From NCBI GenBank assembly GCA_964551975.1, contig CAZKFI010000022.1, positions 1 through 34,383 on the forward strand: DNA of 34,383 nt, read 5' to 3'. Below, in pieces: positions 1 to 6,965 of the stretch. The DNA is from REEB426 sp964551975. Lineage in GTDB: Bacteria > Actinomycetota > Actinomycetes > S36-B12. Each line of letters starts with the position of its first letter. Position 1 is the stretch's first letter. The notes beneath the pieces were generated by a model. The model was not told where the DNA came from, made no database searches, and was given only the letters and a program-made list of their open reading frames with translations. Both the position numbers and the translations under genes were made by a program.

Positions 1-57
1 GTAAACTCGACCGTCCCTTGTAAACTCAACTGTCCCTAATAAATCTGTCCCTGTGTA
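1..57. mobile_element. Putative insertion-sequence terminus (partial)
   Basis: Two 19-bp direct repeats (1-19 and 20-38) match at 16 of 19 positions. A third, shorter repeat at 39-57 shares the TGTCCCT core, so that core (or GTCCCT) occurs three times about 15-18 bp apart. Tandem end-proximal repeats of this kind are typical of transposase-binding sites at insertion-sequence ends. The block sits exactly where the gabT reading frame should end and is richer in A+T than its surroundings. No transposase is visible because the window stops here. Family assignment (IS481/IS3-like is my guess) is not supported by anything beyond general appearance. Confidence 0.5.
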
Positions 58-1404
58 GGCAGTTGTGCCAAAGGCCTCAGCGACGACGTCCAGGCCCTCA
101 TGTAGCAGGGCAGGGCTGATGGTCAACGGAGGAAGAAAGCGCAGGACGTTGCCGTAGGTCCCGCAGGTGAGCACAATCACCCCTTGCGCATGGCAGGCCT
201 TCGCAACTGCGCCTGCCCGATCGGCATCGGGCTCCAGGGTGCCGGGCTTGGTGAGTTCGATGGCGATCATGGCGCCGCGTCCGCGGACATTGCCAATCAC
301 CGGGTACTGAGCCTGCATGGCCTGCAGACGGTCCAACATGATCGCTTCGATCGCACGAGCCTTGCCGTTGGCGTCCTCCTGCTCCATCCAGGCAATGGAG
401 GCAAGTCCGGCGGCGCAGGCCAGGGGATTGCCACCATAGGTGCCACCCAAGCCACCGACGTGCACCGCGTCCATGATCTCCTTGCGGCCAGTCACGCCGG
501 CCAGGGGGAGCCCGCCGGCGATGCCCTTGGCGGTCACCACGAGGTCGGGTACGACGCCCTCATGGGTGCTCGCGAACCAGTCGCCGGTCCGGCAGAAGCC
601 ACTTTGTACCTCGTCGGCGATGAAGACGATGCCATGTGCGGCCGCGAAGTCGGCCAGGGCCCGTAGATAGCCGGGTGCGGGCACGATGAAGCCACCTTCA
701 CCCTGCAACGGTTCGACCAGAATTGCCGCGACGTTGCTGGCTCCGATCTCCTTCTCGATTCGTGTCGTCGCCCAAGCGGCAACCTCCGGGCCGGCATGCG
801 GGCCATCACGGAATGGGTACGACATCGGGACCCGGTAGACCTCCGAAGCGAAGGGACCGAACGACTGCTTGTAGGGCATGTTCTTTGCGGTCAGAGCCAT
901 GGTCAGGTTGGTACGTCCGTGATACGCGTGCTCAACCACCACGACTGCCTGGCGACCGGTGGCAGCACGCGCGATCTTCACGGCGTTCTCCACGGCCTCT
1001 GCGCCGGAGTTCACCAGGACTGAGCGCTTCTCGTGGCCCCCTGGCGTGAGCCGGTTCAGCGCTTCACACATGGCGATGTACCCCTCGTATGGGGTCACCA
1101 TGAAACATGTGTGGGTGAACCGTGCTGCCTGCTCGGCAACGGCAGCGGCCACCATCGGGTTCGCGTTACCGATAGTGGTCACAGCGATGCCCGAACCTAG
1201 GTCGATCAGAACATTGCCATCGACATCCTCGACCACGCCGCCGCCGGCGCGCTCCGCGAAGACCGGCATCGTGCCACCCACTCCCGCCGACACTGCCGCA
1301 GCACGACGAGCCATGAGGGCCTGGGACTTTGGGCCTGGGATCGCCGTGACGAGGCGACGTTCCTGAGCAATGCCGTTGTCGGTGCGTTCCGGGGCGAGAG
1401 TCAT
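1..1404 (-). CDS. gabT: 4-aminobutyrate aminotransferase, 3' end altered and running off the window
   Basis: A class-III PLP-dependent aminotransferase that would convert GABA and 2-oxoglutarate to succinic semialdehyde and glutamate; related omega-amino acids are possible substrates. It starts at ATG 1404 with GGAGG four bases upstream. The motif FIADEVQSGFCRTG holds the Asp that contacts the PLP ring nitrogen. TAKGIAGGLPLAG holds the Schiff-base lysine, about Lys293, and GGTYGGNPLACAA follows. About 448 codons are read down to position 61, the full length of the family, ending in LLHEGLDVVAEAFGTTA. The frame then continues without a stop through the repeat block at 1-57. The native stop therefore seems to have been lost to an insertion at the last few codons. 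The enzyme core is intact and may still work with a short foreign tail. Confidence 0.88.
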   Translation of the reverse strand, partial: MTLAPERTDNGIAQERRLVTAIPGPKSQALMARRAAAVSAGVGGTMPVFAERAGGGVVEDVDGNVLIDLGSGIAVTTIGNANPMVAAAVAEQAARFTHTCFMVTPYEGYIAMCEALNRLTPGGHEKRSVLVNSGAEAVENAVKIARAATGRQAVVVVEHAYHGRTNLTMALTAKNMPYKQSFGPFASEVYRVPMSYPFRDGPHAGPEVAAWATTRIEKEIGASNVAAILVEPLQGEGGFIVPAPGYLRALADFAAAHGIVFIADEVQSGFCRTGDWFASTHEGVVPDLVVTAKGIAGGLPLAGVTGRKEIMDAVHVGGLGGTYGGNPLACAAGLASIAWMEQEDANGKARAIEAIMLDRLQAMQAQYPVIGNVRGRGAMIAIELTKPGTLEPDADRAGAVAKACHAQGVIVLTCGTYGNVLRFLPPLTISPALLHEGLDVVAEAFGTTAYTGTDLLGTVEFTRDGRVY

Positions 1405-1511
1405 CGTTCCTCCAGTGTCCCTATTGGCAGGTCGGCCACCCGGAAGGTGGTCGGTGCTCGAGGCGCGGTCGCGCCAGGTACTCCTGGAAAGACTAGACCA
1501 GGTGACTCCCC

Positions 1512-1517
1512 TAGGAT
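1512..1517 (+). promoter_or_regulatory. -10 element (TAGGAT) for a leaderless transcript
   Basis: TAGGAT fits the actinobacterial TANNNT -10 consensus and lies six bases before GTG 1524, so transcription would start at the G of the start codon. There is no Shine-Dalgarno sequence. No convincing -35 is visible. A perfect 6-bp inverted repeat (GGCGCG-GT-CGCGCC, 1462-1475) lies upstream, between this gene and divergent gabT, and could be an operator or chance. Confidence 0.5.
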
Positions 1518-1523
1518 CTGCAC

Positions 1524-1820
1524 GTGACGGGACCATCGGGTGATCAACACCTCAACAACCACCACACGGACACTCTCGCGGCTATCCATGCCCACCCCAC
1601 GAGTCACAACATTCGGTGGGTGGATGCGGTGAGCCTGATTGGTGCGGTCGGTGATGTCGAAGAGAAGCATGACGGCCGATTCCGGTTCACGATTGGCACT
1701 GAGAGTCAGGTGTTCGACCGTCCGCACGGCAAGGACTTGACGGTGCAACAGGTGGTCGACCTGCGGCACATGCTGCAGGCGGCTGGATACGGCCCGCCGC
1801 CTCGGACTCGGGAGGACTAG
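1524..1820 (+). CDS. Small protein with HicA-like fold pattern
   Basis: A 98-residue soluble protein with no signal or membrane segment. After a His-rich N-terminus (1-30) the sequence reads as helix (VDAVSLIGAVG), a strand pair around EEKHDGRFRFTIG, a third strand running into the RPHGKDL turn, then a helix (VQQVVDLRHMLQAAGY). This order and the closing LRHMLQAAGY resemble the HicA mRNA-interferase fold, whose members end in a similar helix and carry a Gly-Ser-His active site. Here the nearest candidate is His49 in KHDGRF, so catalytic activity is uncertain. GTG 1524 is chosen because a -10 element sits six bases upstream. The gene lies 2 nt before the next and is surely co-transcribed. The fold call is a by-eye inference. 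Confidence 0.7.
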   Translation: MTGPSGDQHLNNHHTDTLAAIHAHPTSHNIRWVDAVSLIGAVGDVEEKHDGRFRFTIGTESQVFDRPHGKDLTVQQVVDLRHMLQAAGYGPPPRTRED

Positions 1821-1822
1821 GC

Positions 1823-2227
1823 ATGCCCAGTGACCTCATGGTGGCGGCGATCGACTACCGATCAACACGTATATATAGGTTGGATGCTGATCCAGATGGG
1901 CGGCCAACGCGAGTAGTGGCCGAGGATCCCAAGGGGTACTTCCGGCATCTGCACTCCAAGGCCGGCACCCTCGATGGTTTCTACCTCTCCGACGACCCGG
2001 AGTACTGGCGTGCCATCGCAGCGGAACTGCGGGAAGCCACCGCGGTGTTGATCCTTGGTCACGGCTCGGGCAAATCGAATGCCAGCCACAAGTTCATCGC
2101 CTACATCGAAGAGCATGATCGGCCCCTGGCTGAGCGGATCGTCGGGGACCTGCGCTGCGATGTAGACGATCTGACGGATCGTCAGGTGCTGCGGCTTGCG
2201 CAGCGAGCCTTTGAGCCGCTCACCTGA
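1823..2227 (+). CDS. eRF1 domain-3-like (L7Ae-fold) small protein
   Basis: A 134-residue soluble protein. It opens with a strand pair (MVAAIDYRSTRIYRLDAD) and ends with an alternating pattern: a long helix (YWRAIAAELREA), the strand AVLILGHGSGKSNASHKF, a helix (FIAYIEEHDRPLAERIVG) and a final LTDRQVLRLAQRAF. The strand-GxGxxKxxxxHKF-helix order is what is seen in small bacterial proteins related to domain 3 of release factor eRF1 and Pelota (often labelled translational machinery protein). That domain has an L7Ae-like fold and commonly binds RNA or ribosome-associated partners. The GHGSGKS stretch looks like a P-loop but is too late in the protein and lacks the rest of an NTPase. It starts 2 nt after the HicA-like gene. 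Its biological role is unknown. Confidence 0.72.
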   Translation: MPSDLMVAAIDYRSTRIYRLDADPDGRPTRVVAEDPKGYFRHLHSKAGTLDGFYLSDDPEYWRAIAAELREATAVLILGHGSGKSNASHKFIAYIEEHDRPLAERIVGDLRCDVDDLTDRQVLRLAQRAFEPLT

Positions 2228-2281
2228 GATCGCCGATTGCGCTGATCGCAACATCACCTTCCATCGCAGATCGATGACCCC

Positions 2282-3511
2282 GTGCGTCAAGTAGTCATCC
2301 TGGGTAGCACCGGATCAATCGGTACCCAAGCGCTGGACATCATCGCGCGCAATCGTGAGCAATTCCGCGTCGCTGGACTCGCTGCCACCGGTCGCGACCC
2401 GATCGGGCTCGCCGACCAGTGCCTAGATTTCGATGTGCCAGTCGTTGGGCTCACTGCAGCCACAGCCGAGGACTTCCTTGCCGCGTTGCGGGTGCGTGCC
2501 GGTGAGCGTGGGTTGCGCAGCGAACGTGAACCCCGGGTGATCGCTGGTAGGGATGCCGCAACGCAGGTGGCAGCACTGCAAGCCGACGTCGTACTCAATG
2601 GCATGGCCGGTGCGGCAGGACTCGAACCCACCCTGGCAGCTCTGCGCAGTGGCAGCGTGCTGGCGTTGGCGAACAAGGAGTCACTGATTATCGGCGGGCC
2701 ACTGGTCAAGGCCCTGTGTGGGCCTGACCAAATTGTGCCGGTGGACTCGGAGCATTCGGCGCTGGCCCAGTGCCTACGTGCCGGGCGGGCTACTGAAGTG
2801 CAGCGGCTGATCCTCACCGCCAGTGGTGGTCCGTTTCGTGGATGGTCCACCGCCGACCTGCTGCAGGTAACGCCGGAACAGGCACTGCGGCATCCCACCT
2901 GGTCGATGGGGCCCCTGGTGACCATCAACTCGGCCACGTTGATGAACAAGGGTCTTGAGGTCATCGAAGCGCACCTACTGTTCGACATTGCCTTCGATGC
3001 AATCGACGTTGTGGTGCATCCACAGTCGGTGGTGCACTCCATGGTCGAGTTCTGTGACGGTTCGACGATGGCGCAGGCCAGTCCACCGGATATGCGCCTG
3101 CCCATTGCTCTGGGCCTGGCATGGCCAGAGCGCGTTCCGCAGGCTGCTGCGGCATGTGATTGGCGCCAGGCCTGCGTGTGGGAGTTCGAGCCCCTGGATG
3201 AGCAGGCTTTCGGCGCCGTCCGGCTGGCCCGTCTAGCCGGGACGGCTGGTGGTACTGCTCCGGCCGTATTCAATGGAGCCGATGAGACCTGCGTTGCAGC
3301 GTTACTCGCCGGTCAGTTGAGCTTTCCGGGAATTGTGAACACCGTCGAGCGCGTGGTGCACGAGCATCTGGATGGTGCCGTAACCGGGGAACCGGGTGCT
3401 GCCTGGATGCCTGGGGATCAGGTCGAGTTGACCGATGTCCTGGCGGCCGACGCCTGGGCTCGGCGACGGGCCAGCATGCTCGTGGAGGCAGCCGTGGGTG
3501 GGTCGGGTTAA
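2282..3511 (+). CDS. dxr: 1-deoxy-D-xylulose 5-phosphate reductoisomerase
   Basis: Second enzyme of the MEP isoprenoid pathway: it rearranges and reduces DXP to MEP with NADPH and a divalent metal. The 409-residue length is normal. The N-terminal Rossmann motif is GSTGSIG (residues 8-14). ANKESLIIGG follows, then VDSEHSAL (metal ligands Asp and Glu), TASGGPF and the long signature HPTWSMGP...NSATLMNKGLEVIEAH. The GTG start is placed so the protein begins MRQVVILGSTG, as in homologues. There is no Shine-Dalgarno sequence and no clear -10 at the leaderless spacing. rseP follows after 9 bp and ispG follows that. Confidence 0.96.
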   Translation: MRQVVILGSTGSIGTQALDIIARNREQFRVAGLAATGRDPIGLADQCLDFDVPVVGLTAATAEDFLAALRVRAGERGLRSEREPRVIAGRDAATQVAALQADVVLNGMAGAAGLEPTLAALRSGSVLALANKESLIIGGPLVKALCGPDQIVPVDSEHSALAQCLRAGRATEVQRLILTASGGPFRGWSTADLLQVTPEQALRHPTWSMGPLVTINSATLMNKGLEVIEAHLLFDIAFDAIDVVVHPQSVVHSMVEFCDGSTMAQASPPDMRLPIALGLAWPERVPQAAAACDWRQACVWEFEPLDEQAFGAVRLARLAGTAGGTAPAVFNGADETCVAALLAGQLSFPGIVNTVERVVHEHLDGAVTGEPGAAWMPGDQVELTDVLAADAWARRRASMLVEAAVGGSG

Positions 3512-3514
3512 CCT
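3509..3514 (+). promoter_or_regulatory. -10 element (TAACCT) for rseP, leaderless geometry
   Basis: TAACCT fits TANNNT and overlaps the dxr stop codon (TAA 3509-3511). It is followed by exactly six bases and then GTG 3521. This would give rseP a promoter of its own in addition to read-through from dxr. It rests on motif and spacing only. Confidence 0.42.
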
Positions 3515-3520
3515 GCAGGT

Positions 3521-4834
3521 GTGGAAATCCTCGGCATCATCGCCTTCGCCCTGTTGATCGCCGCCTCGATTGCACTGCACGAGCTCGGCCATCTGATCCC
3601 GGCGAAGCTATTCGGTGTGCGGGTAACCGAGTACATGATCGGATTCGGGCCGACCCTTTGGTCACGAGTTCGGGGGGAGACGCGCTACGGGATTAAGGCG
3701 ATTCCCCTCGGTGGGTATATCCGCATGATCGGCATGCTGCCTCCTGCCAAACCGGGTGAAGCTCCGCGCACCATGTCCACCGGTCGATTCGCTCAGTTGA
3801 TCGACGATGCGCGCAAGCAGTCGATGTCCGAGGTGGGTCCTGAGGACGCCAATCGCGTCTTCTACAAACTCTCAGTCCCCAAGCGACTGATCATCATGGC
3901 CGGTGGGCCGGTGATGAACTTAGTGCTGGCATTCGTGCTTTTCACCATCGTGCTGGTGGGTATCGGTCTGCCGGAGCCAACCATACGGGTGGGCGCCGTA
4001 GTGCCCTGCGTGCCTACCGCCTCGCAACCCACCGGTCAGCCCCTGCCGTCGGGTCAATGTCCAACCGGCACCGAGGCCACGCCAGCAAGCCTGGCCGGTC
4101 TGCAGCCGCAAGACACCGTCCTGGCTATCGACGGACGTCAGGTGCAGGCCTGGAATCAGATCACCGACCTGGTCACTGGTCGCTCGGGGGAAACCATCAC
4201 GGTCACCATCGATCGCGCTGGCGTTCAGCAGGAGATCCCAGTGACCGTTGCCCAGATCGAACGGCCCGTGGTTGATGAAGCTGGGCAGCCCACCGGTGAA
4301 GTGGTGCCGAGTGGATTCCTCGGAGTACGGCCGGCGTTTGAGTACGTGCCACAGCCATGGTCCAGCGTGCCCGAGACCATGTGGGACTTGACCGTGGCAT
4401 CGGTTGTTGCCCTCATCTCGCTTCCGGTGCGACTGTATGAACTCGTGGTTGACACCTTGATCGGGGGTGGGGAGCGCGCCGTGGACGGCCCGGTGAGCGT
4501 GGTGGGCGTCAGTCGGCTCGGCGGTGAGATCGCCGCCATGGATGAGCCAGTGAATGCCAAGATTGCGACCTTCCTGAGCCTGGCCGCCTCGTTGAACCTT
4601 TTCCTCTTCCTGTTCAACCTGCTACCGGTCCTGCCACTGGATGGTGGCCATATCGCCGGTGCGCTGGTCGAAGGAGCCCGTCGGCAACTGGCCCGGCTAC
4701 GCGGCCGACCTGATCCGGGGCCGGTGGATGTGGCCCGCCTGCTTCCGGTGGCCTACGTCGTCGCGAGTGTGCTGATCGCGATGGGCGTCATCGTCATCTG
4801 GGCTGACATCGTCAAGCCCATCTCGCTGGGGTAG
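3521..4834 (+). CDS. rseP: Site-2 intramembrane metalloprotease (RseP/Rip1 family)
   Basis: A membrane-embedded zinc protease that cleaves substrates such as anti-sigma factors within the bilayer. The first transmembrane helix carries the zinc motif HELGH (His20, Glu21, His24). A periplasmic-side PDZ-like domain spans roughly residues 170-250, including the segment LQPQDTVLAIDGRQV. The third ligand motif, NLLPVLPLDGGH, has Asp374 in a C-terminal helix, and a last transmembrane segment closes the protein. Residues 30-100 contain the conserved FGVRVTEYMIGFGP and IPLGGYIRM loops. The position between dxr and ispG matches mycobacterial Rip1, which acts in sigma-factor and envelope regulation. The substrates here are unknown. 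At 437 residues it is slightly longer than usual because of an extended PDZ insert. Confidence 0.93.
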   Translation: MEILGIIAFALLIAASIALHELGHLIPAKLFGVRVTEYMIGFGPTLWSRVRGETRYGIKAIPLGGYIRMIGMLPPAKPGEAPRTMSTGRFAQLIDDARKQSMSEVGPEDANRVFYKLSVPKRLIIMAGGPVMNLVLAFVLFTIVLVGIGLPEPTIRVGAVVPCVPTASQPTGQPLPSGQCPTGTEATPASLAGLQPQDTVLAIDGRQVQAWNQITDLVTGRSGETITVTIDRAGVQQEIPVTVAQIERPVVDEAGQPTGEVVPSGFLGVRPAFEYVPQPWSSVPETMWDLTVASVVALISLPVRLYELVVDTLIGGGERAVDGPVSVVGVSRLGGEIAAMDEPVNAKIATFLSLAASLNLFLFLFNLLPVLPLDGGHIAGALVEGARRQLARLRGRPDPGPVDVARLLPVAYVVASVLIAMGVIVIWADIVKPISLG

Positions 4835-4845
4835 TCGACGTAGGG

Positions 4846-4851
4846 GATACT
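4846..4851 (+). promoter_or_regulatory. -10 element (GATACT) for ispG, leaderless geometry
   Basis: GATACT differs from TATACT-type -10 boxes only at the first base. It lies exactly six bases before GTG 4858, and no Shine-Dalgarno sequence precedes the start. ispG may thus be made from a leaderless mRNA as well as from the upstream operon. No clear -35 is seen. Confidence 0.45.
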
Positions 4852-4857
4852 GAGAAA

Positions 4858-6015
4858 GTGACGGTGAACCTGGGCATCCCCGCGACACCCCCGCCTGTGC
4901 TGGCCCCGCGCCGGCAGACACGGCAAATCATCCTCAGGCACCCGAAGCATCCGGTTGCTGTCGGCGGTGATGCACCGGTGAGTGTGCAGTCCATGTGCAC
5001 CACATTGACGGCAGATGTCAACGCAACACTGCAGCAGATTGCCGAGTTGACGGCCTCAGGTTGCCAGGTGGTTCGGGTCGCGGTTCCCAGTCAGGACGAT
5101 GCGGATGCGTTACCGCAGATCGCGCGCAAGTCCGGAATTCCGGTCGTTGCCGATATCCACTTCCAGCCAAAGTACGTGTTCGCGGCCCTGGAAGCCGGAT
5201 GTGCAGGCGTACGCGTGAATCCTGGCAACATCAAGCAGTTCGATGACAAGGTCGCTGAAATCGCTCGCGCGGCAAAAGACACCGGGACGCCGATTCGTAT
5301 CGGTGTCAACGCCGGATCACTGGACCCGCGGCTGCTCGCCAAGTACGGCAAGGCAACTCCCGAGGCCTTGGTTGAGTCTGCACTCTGGGAGGCCTCGCTC
5401 TTCGAAGAGCATGACTTTCGCGATATCAAGATCTCAGTGAAACACCACGACCCGGTGGTGATGGTGCGGGCCTACACACTTCTCGCCGAGCAGTGCGATT
5501 ACCCCTTGCACCTCGGCGTCACCGAGGCAGGCCCAGCCTTCCAAGGCACGGTCAAGTCCGCAGTGGCCTTCGGCGCACTGCTCAGTCAGGGCATAGGCGA
5601 CACGATCCGCGTTTCGCTTTCGGCGCCGCCGGTCGAAGAGGTCAAGGTCGGCATTGCCATCTTGGAGTCGTTGAATCTTCGACAGCGCGGCCTGGAAATC
5701 GTCTCCTGCCCGTCGTGCGGTCGAGCGCAGGTTGACGTCTACACACTGGCCGAGCAGGTGACCGCCGGCTTGGAGGGCCTTGAGGTACCTCTCCGCGTTG
5801 CCGTCATGGGCTGTGTAGTCAACGGTCCAGGTGAGGCACGCGAGGCTGATCTCGGAGTTGCCTCAGGAAATGGCAAGGGACAGATCTTCGTCAAGGGTGA
5901 GGTAATCAAGACCGTGCCAGAGTCGCAGATCGTCGAAGTGCTCATCGAAGAGGCAATGAAGTTGGCCGAGGAGATGGGTGAGCAATCCGGGTCACCGGTT
6001 GTCACCGCAGGCTGA
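4858..6015 (+). CDS. ispG: (E)-4-hydroxy-3-methylbut-2-enyl-diphosphate synthase
   Basis: Penultimate MEP-pathway enzyme: it reductively converts MEcPP to HMBPP using a [4Fe-4S] cluster fed by ferredoxin or flavodoxin. The 385-residue protein has a TIM-barrel part with VSVQSMCTT, VRVAVPSQDDA, VADIHF, VNPGNI and IRIGVNAGSLD. The C-terminal part carries the cluster ligands Cys284 and Cys287 (SCPSCGR) and Cys319 in MGCVVNGPGEA, where the following Glu is also a ligand. Dxr and IspG in one cluster suggest coordinated isoprenoid supply. The next gene's frame overlaps the last 38 bases. Confidence 0.96.
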   Translation: MTVNLGIPATPPPVLAPRRQTRQIILRHPKHPVAVGGDAPVSVQSMCTTLTADVNATLQQIAELTASGCQVVRVAVPSQDDADALPQIARKSGIPVVADIHFQPKYVFAALEAGCAGVRVNPGNIKQFDDKVAEIARAAKDTGTPIRIGVNAGSLDPRLLAKYGKATPEALVESALWEASLFEEHDFRDIKISVKHHDPVVMVRAYTLLAEQCDYPLHLGVTEAGPAFQGTVKSAVAFGALLSQGIGDTIRVSLSAPPVEEVKVGIAILESLNLRQRGLEIVSCPSCGRAQVDVYTLAEQVTAGLEGLEVPLRVAVMGCVVNGPGEAREADLGVASGNGKGQIFVKGEVIKTVPESQIVEVLIEEAMKLAEEMGEQSGSPVVTAG

Positions 6016-6859
6016 TCCATCGGCGTCGTTCGGCACGGTTCGCCCGCTCCTTGCGGAGGATCTCCCTGCTGCTCGGCACATCGTCGAGCAGGCGCCTGTA
6101 GCGCAATGCTTCGTCGCTGCCCGTCTGGCACATGGGGGAGCAGACCCCTGGCGATTGGGTGGGGAGTTACTCGGTTACTTCACGGGTGAAGGTCTGCAGT
6201 CCTTCGCCTACTGCGGCGCCAACCTCGTGCCGGTGCAGACCACGCCGGCAGCGCGCGCGGCCCTCGCCGATCGGTTGCGAGGGTCCCGGCGGTGCTCGTC
6301 GATTCTCGGCCTTGCTGATGAGGTGTTGGACCTTTGGCGACTACTGGAACCTAGTTGGGGACCGGCGCGCGAGGTTCGACCTCGACAGTTGCTCATGGCC
6401 ATCGATCACGATCCGCTCGTTGCAGCCGATCCCGATGTGCGGCTGGTTCGTCTGGAGGAACTGGAAACTGTCCTACCTGCCTGCGTTGCCATGTTCACCG
6501 AAGAAGTAGGGATCTCACCGGTCAATGGGGGGCAGGATGGCGCCTATCGAGCGCGGATTGCCGAACTCATCCGAAGTCATAGAGCGTTCGCTCGCATCAG
6601 CCAGGGTGAGGTGGAATTCAAGGCCGAGGTTGGTGCCGCAACCAACGCGGTCTGCCAGGTTCAGGGTGTCTGGGTGCCGCCGCGCCTACGTGGGACTGGG
6701 CTCGCTGCACCAGGGATGGCGGCAGTGGTGCGCCTGGCCCGCGCCCATATCGCGCCGATCGTGAGCTTGTACGTGAATGACTACAACACGCCGGCACGCA
6801 AGGCGTACACCGCAGTGGGCTTCCAGACAGTCGGCACATTCGCCACCGTACTGTTCTAA
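5978..6859 (+). CDS. GNAT-family N-acetyltransferase (DUF4081-GNAT type)
   Basis: A 293-residue protein with two parts. Residues 20-130 form an N-terminal domain (TVRPLLAEDLPAARHIVEQ onward) of the kind that precedes GNATs in actinobacteria. The C-terminal acetyltransferase has the acetyl-CoA loop VPPRLRGTGLA and the downstream SLYVNDYNTPARKAYTAVGF. It sits directly after ispG, as mycobacterial Rv2867c does, so the synteny is old, but its acceptor substrate is not known. GTG 5978 overlaps ispG by 38 bases. TTG 5999 is a plausible alternative that gives a 17-bp overlap. No separate promoter is visible. Confidence 0.85.
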   Translation: MSNPGHRLSPQADPSASFGTVRPLLAEDLPAARHIVEQAPVAQCFVAARLAHGGADPWRLGGELLGYFTGEGLQSFAYCGANLVPVQTTPAARAALADRLRGSRRCSSILGLADEVLDLWRLLEPSWGPAREVRPRQLLMAIDHDPLVAADPDVRLVRLEELETVLPACVAMFTEEVGISPVNGGQDGAYRARIAELIRSHRAFARISQGEVEFKAEVGAATNAVCQVQGVWVPPRLRGTGLAAPGMAAVVRLARAHIAPIVSLYVNDYNTPARKAYTAVGFQTVGTFATVLF

Positions 6860-6953
6860 CGCTCACCGTCAGTGGCGGTACTCATCGAAGACTGGACTGC
6901 GATTCCAACGTCGACCCGCATACCTGCTCGCGTCCGGTCCGAGCTATTCCTAC

Positions 6954-6959
6954 TAGGCT
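6954..6959 (+). promoter_or_regulatory. -10 element (TAGGCT) for proS, leaderless geometry
   Basis: TAGGCT lies exactly six bases before GTG 6966, in a 106-bp spacer after the GNAT gene. No Shine-Dalgarno sequence is present. The proS protein begins MILRMSTLF, matching the N-terminus I recall for mycobacterial ProS, which fixes the GTG and makes a leaderless message the simplest reading. No good -35 hexamer is visible. Confidence 0.5.
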
Positions 6960-6965
6960 CGCGGC

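Noticed and set aside
1823..2227. P-loop NTPase in the eRF1-like protein (GHGSGKS)
   Set aside because: The motif lies after residue 70 in a small protein with no Walker B or following switch elements; the surrounding pattern fits a domain-3-like fold better.
2287..3273. 328-codon minus-strand open frame opposite dxr
   Set aside because: Shadow of the conserved dxr frame in high-GC DNA; composition is unlike real proteins here.
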